A stretch of 21,403 nucleotides of DNA from RGIG1840 sp964626795 (GTDB lineage Bacteria; Bacillota_I; Bacilli_A; RF39; UBA660). The notes under the pieces are model-generated. The model searched no databases. It saw nothing but the letters and a program-made list of their open reading frames with translations, and was not told the origin of the DNA. Both the position numbers and the translations under genes were made by a program. The stretch is from positions 1 to 21,403 of the forward strand of contig CAZVIQ010000011.1 in the NCBI GenBank assembly GCA_964626795.1, read 5' to 3'. The number at the start of each line of letters is the position of its first letter. Position 1 is the first letter of the stretch. Of the stretch, positions 20,236-21,403 are shown one piece after another.

Positions 20236-21338
20236 TATATGCAGGTCCAACCTTTTTGTTTCTCATACTTCTTTATCGCATCATAATAATCATATAAAGA
20301 ATATCTAGTTTTAAATTCAAGATCTCCTAGTTTAAAATAAGAAAAATCTATTTTATAATATATTGAATCTTCTGTATATTCTAAATCTTTTGTTTTAATA
20401 TTAGTTTTTTTAAGTAAATCGTATTGATCTTTATATTTTTGACTATAGTCTTCTTTACTTTCTTCTTCTAATAATTGATAAGATTGATTATAGATATAAT
20501 TCATAAGCATATTTTCAGTAAAAGTATAAGTTATCTCGGTAGAAGTCTTTACACTACTACTTTTTTCTTCTTTGTTACACACTAAGGTTTTGGTATAGTT
20601 ACCATTTTCTATGACTTCAATTTTTATATAATATGCGTTTTCATACATAGAAGAACTTAGATCCATTGAATATGAAGAACTTGCTTCTTTTTTCAATTTT
20701 GTATCTAAATCAAATTTTTCTTTATGCACTATAATACCTGAAGGATCAACTACTTCTATAAAGATATTTAATTTAGATGGATTACTAATGTTTTTACTTG
20801 CAACATAATTAAATACTATTTTATTATTTTCATATTTTTTGAATTCATAAAATTTAATGTTTTCCACTCTTTTATAAGAATCTTTATTAATTACAAGATA
20901 TCCATGCTCAAGATTACCACTTTCATCTTGAACAGTAGTATCACCCTCTAATCTTATGCTAGGTTTTGGAATAAAAATATTTCTTATTACTGGCATCGCA
21001 AAAGCAAATATTATCACAGAACCAAATAAGATAAATAAAAAGATTAAATCTTTTTTTCTTTCTATTTTTGTTTTTATTTTTTCTTTTGAATCTTCAAGGT
21101 CAATTACTTCAACTTCTTCAGGTTTATTATCAGTATCTTCAATTGGAACCTCAGCTAATTGTTCAACATTAGAAGGTATAATCTGAATTGTTTCTTCAGG
21201 TTTTACATTCTGAGTGTTAGTATTTTCACTTACTATAGGAGACGGTTCATTTACATTAGGAACTGTAGTATTATTGTTTGTTTCTATTTTTACTTCTTGC
21301 TTTATTTCTTCTTTTTTCTTTTTTCTAAATAATCCCAT
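20235..21338 (-). CDS. Single-pass membrane protein of unknown function heading the scpAB operon
   Basis: 367 residues. A basic start (MGLFRKKKKEEIKQE) precedes a disordered Asn/Glu/Pro-rich cytoplasmic linker (about 15-90), a Lys/Arg block, one membrane segment (about 98-118, LIFLFILFGSVIIFAFAMPV), and an extracellular domain of about 245 residues rich in beta pattern (HGYLVINKDS, NKIVFNYV, IFIEVVDPSGIIVHKEKF, YYIKIEVIENGNYTKTL) and ending KQKGWTCI. Two outside cysteines (in LVCNKEE and WTCI) could pair. I do not recognise the family. The start ATG 21338 has AAAGGGTGA. The stop overlaps the scpA start (TAATG), so it is translated with ScpA; a link between membrane or division site and condensin is conceivable but is inference. 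Confidence 0.8.
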   Translation of the reverse strand: MGLFRKKKKEEIKQEVKIETNNNTTVPNVNEPSPIVSENTNTQNVKPEETIQIIPSNVEQLAEVPIEDTDNKPEEVEVIDLEDSKEKIKTKIERKKDLIFLFILFGSVIIFAFAMPVIRNIFIPKPSIRLEGDTTVQDESGNLEHGYLVINKDSYKRVENIKFYEFKKYENNKIVFNYVASKNISNPSKLNIFIEVVDPSGIIVHKEKFDLDTKLKKEASSSYSMDLSSSMYENAYYIKIEVIENGNYTKTLVCNKEEKSSSVKTSTEITYTFTENMLMNYIYNQSYQLLEEESKEDYSQKYKDQYDLLKKTNIKTKDLEYTEDSIYYKIDFSYFKLGDLEFKTRYSLYDYYDAIKKYEKQKGWTCI

Positions 21339-21365
21339 ATTATCACCCTTTATAATCTTAAACTA

Positions 21366-21371
21366 ATTATA
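21366..21371 (-). promoter_or_regulatory. Possible -10 box of the scp operon promoter
   Basis: TATAAT on the minus strand 28 bases before the first gene of the operon. The expected -35 position is only a T run (21394-21389), so the promoter is weak by consensus or needs an activator. Confidence 0.4.
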
Positions 21372-21384
21372 TACTATTTTAGGC

Positions 21385-21394
21385 AAAAAAAAAA
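21385..21394 (-). terminator. T-run, probably the end of a terminator that begins outside the window
   Basis: Ten As on the plus strand give ten Ts on the minus strand. The hairpin that should precede it would lie at or beyond 21403, so only the T tract can be seen. Confidence 0.35.
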
Positions 21395-21403
21395 GTATAA
21401 GTT

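Noticed and set aside
20236..20250. TTG at 20250 as start of scpA
   Set aside because: The purine-rich AAAAAGG directly abuts it, the five extra residues do not match the family start, and the TAATG overlap supports the ATG at 20235.
1..21403. Alternative genetic code with TGA as Trp, considered because of the AT-rich, mollicute-like style
   Set aside because: Trp in conserved proteins is TGG and several genes end properly on TGA (scored in dnaE and the PspC gene).
1..21403. CRISPR arrays, insertion sequences, tRNA genes and phage modules
   Set aside because: No regularly spaced direct repeats, transposase or integrase motifs, or tRNA-like cloverleaf sequences were found on reading.

Overview
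The window is very AT-rich, uses the standard code (Trp is TGG, TGA is a stop) and carries strong AAAGGAG-type ribosome binding sites. It encodes the sporulation coat protein SpoIVA. A low-GC, endospore-forming Bacillota is the best fit, probably an uncultured gut lineage related to the small-genome Bacilli; the exact lineage is an inference from style only. A run of 10 Ns inside fusA, plus a nearby sequence defect, points to a draft or metagenome assembly. No rRNA, tRNA, CRISPR array, insertion sequence or prophage was seen.

Region by region. 1-3960 is the str operon on the minus strand: promoter, rpsL (S12), an unrecognised 65-residue ORF, rpsG (S7), fusA (EF-G, broken in this assembly) and the 5' part of tuf (EF-Tu) with its own promoter. 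3980-7434 holds envelope genes: two small membrane-anchored proteins sharing a paired-Cys tail, a membrane-anchored NodB polysaccharide deacetylase, and a divergent membrane-anchored Amidase_6-type protein that looks leaderless. 7441-8263 is upp with a full attenuation leader (promoter, SD, 30-codon leader peptide, U-rich tract, intrinsic terminator). 8329-9912 is spoIVA with a sigma-E-like promoter and a terminator. 9940-12743 holds two paralogous unknown proteins built on a roughly 60-residue FG-containing repeat with a GreA/GreB-C-like tail. 12765-17093 is a decayed gene, trmL, a MazG-like pyrophosphohydrolase, a vestigial trmL start, and dnaE. Divergent from dnaE is rpmB (L28), 55 codons. 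17365-21338 is a minus-strand operon: a membrane protein of unknown function, scpA, scpB, a type IV-like pseudopilin, a PspC protein, a HAD 5'-nucleotidase and an internally shortened Ppx/GppA-like gene.

Most of the content is housekeeping: translation (S12, S7, EF-G, EF-Tu, L28, TrmL), replication and chromosome organisation (DnaE, ScpAB), nucleotide salvage and cleaning (Upp, MazG-like, NT5C-like), and cell wall and spore envelope. Genes are packed tightly: start/stop overlaps at pspC/NT5C, scpB/pilin and the unknown gene/scpA, and terminators that use the last codons of the genes they end. The most interesting signals are the upp leader, which looks like a pyrBI-type coupled attenuator, the FG-repeat/Gre-C-like paralogue pair, the small ORF inside the str operon, and the traces of rearrangement around trmL.
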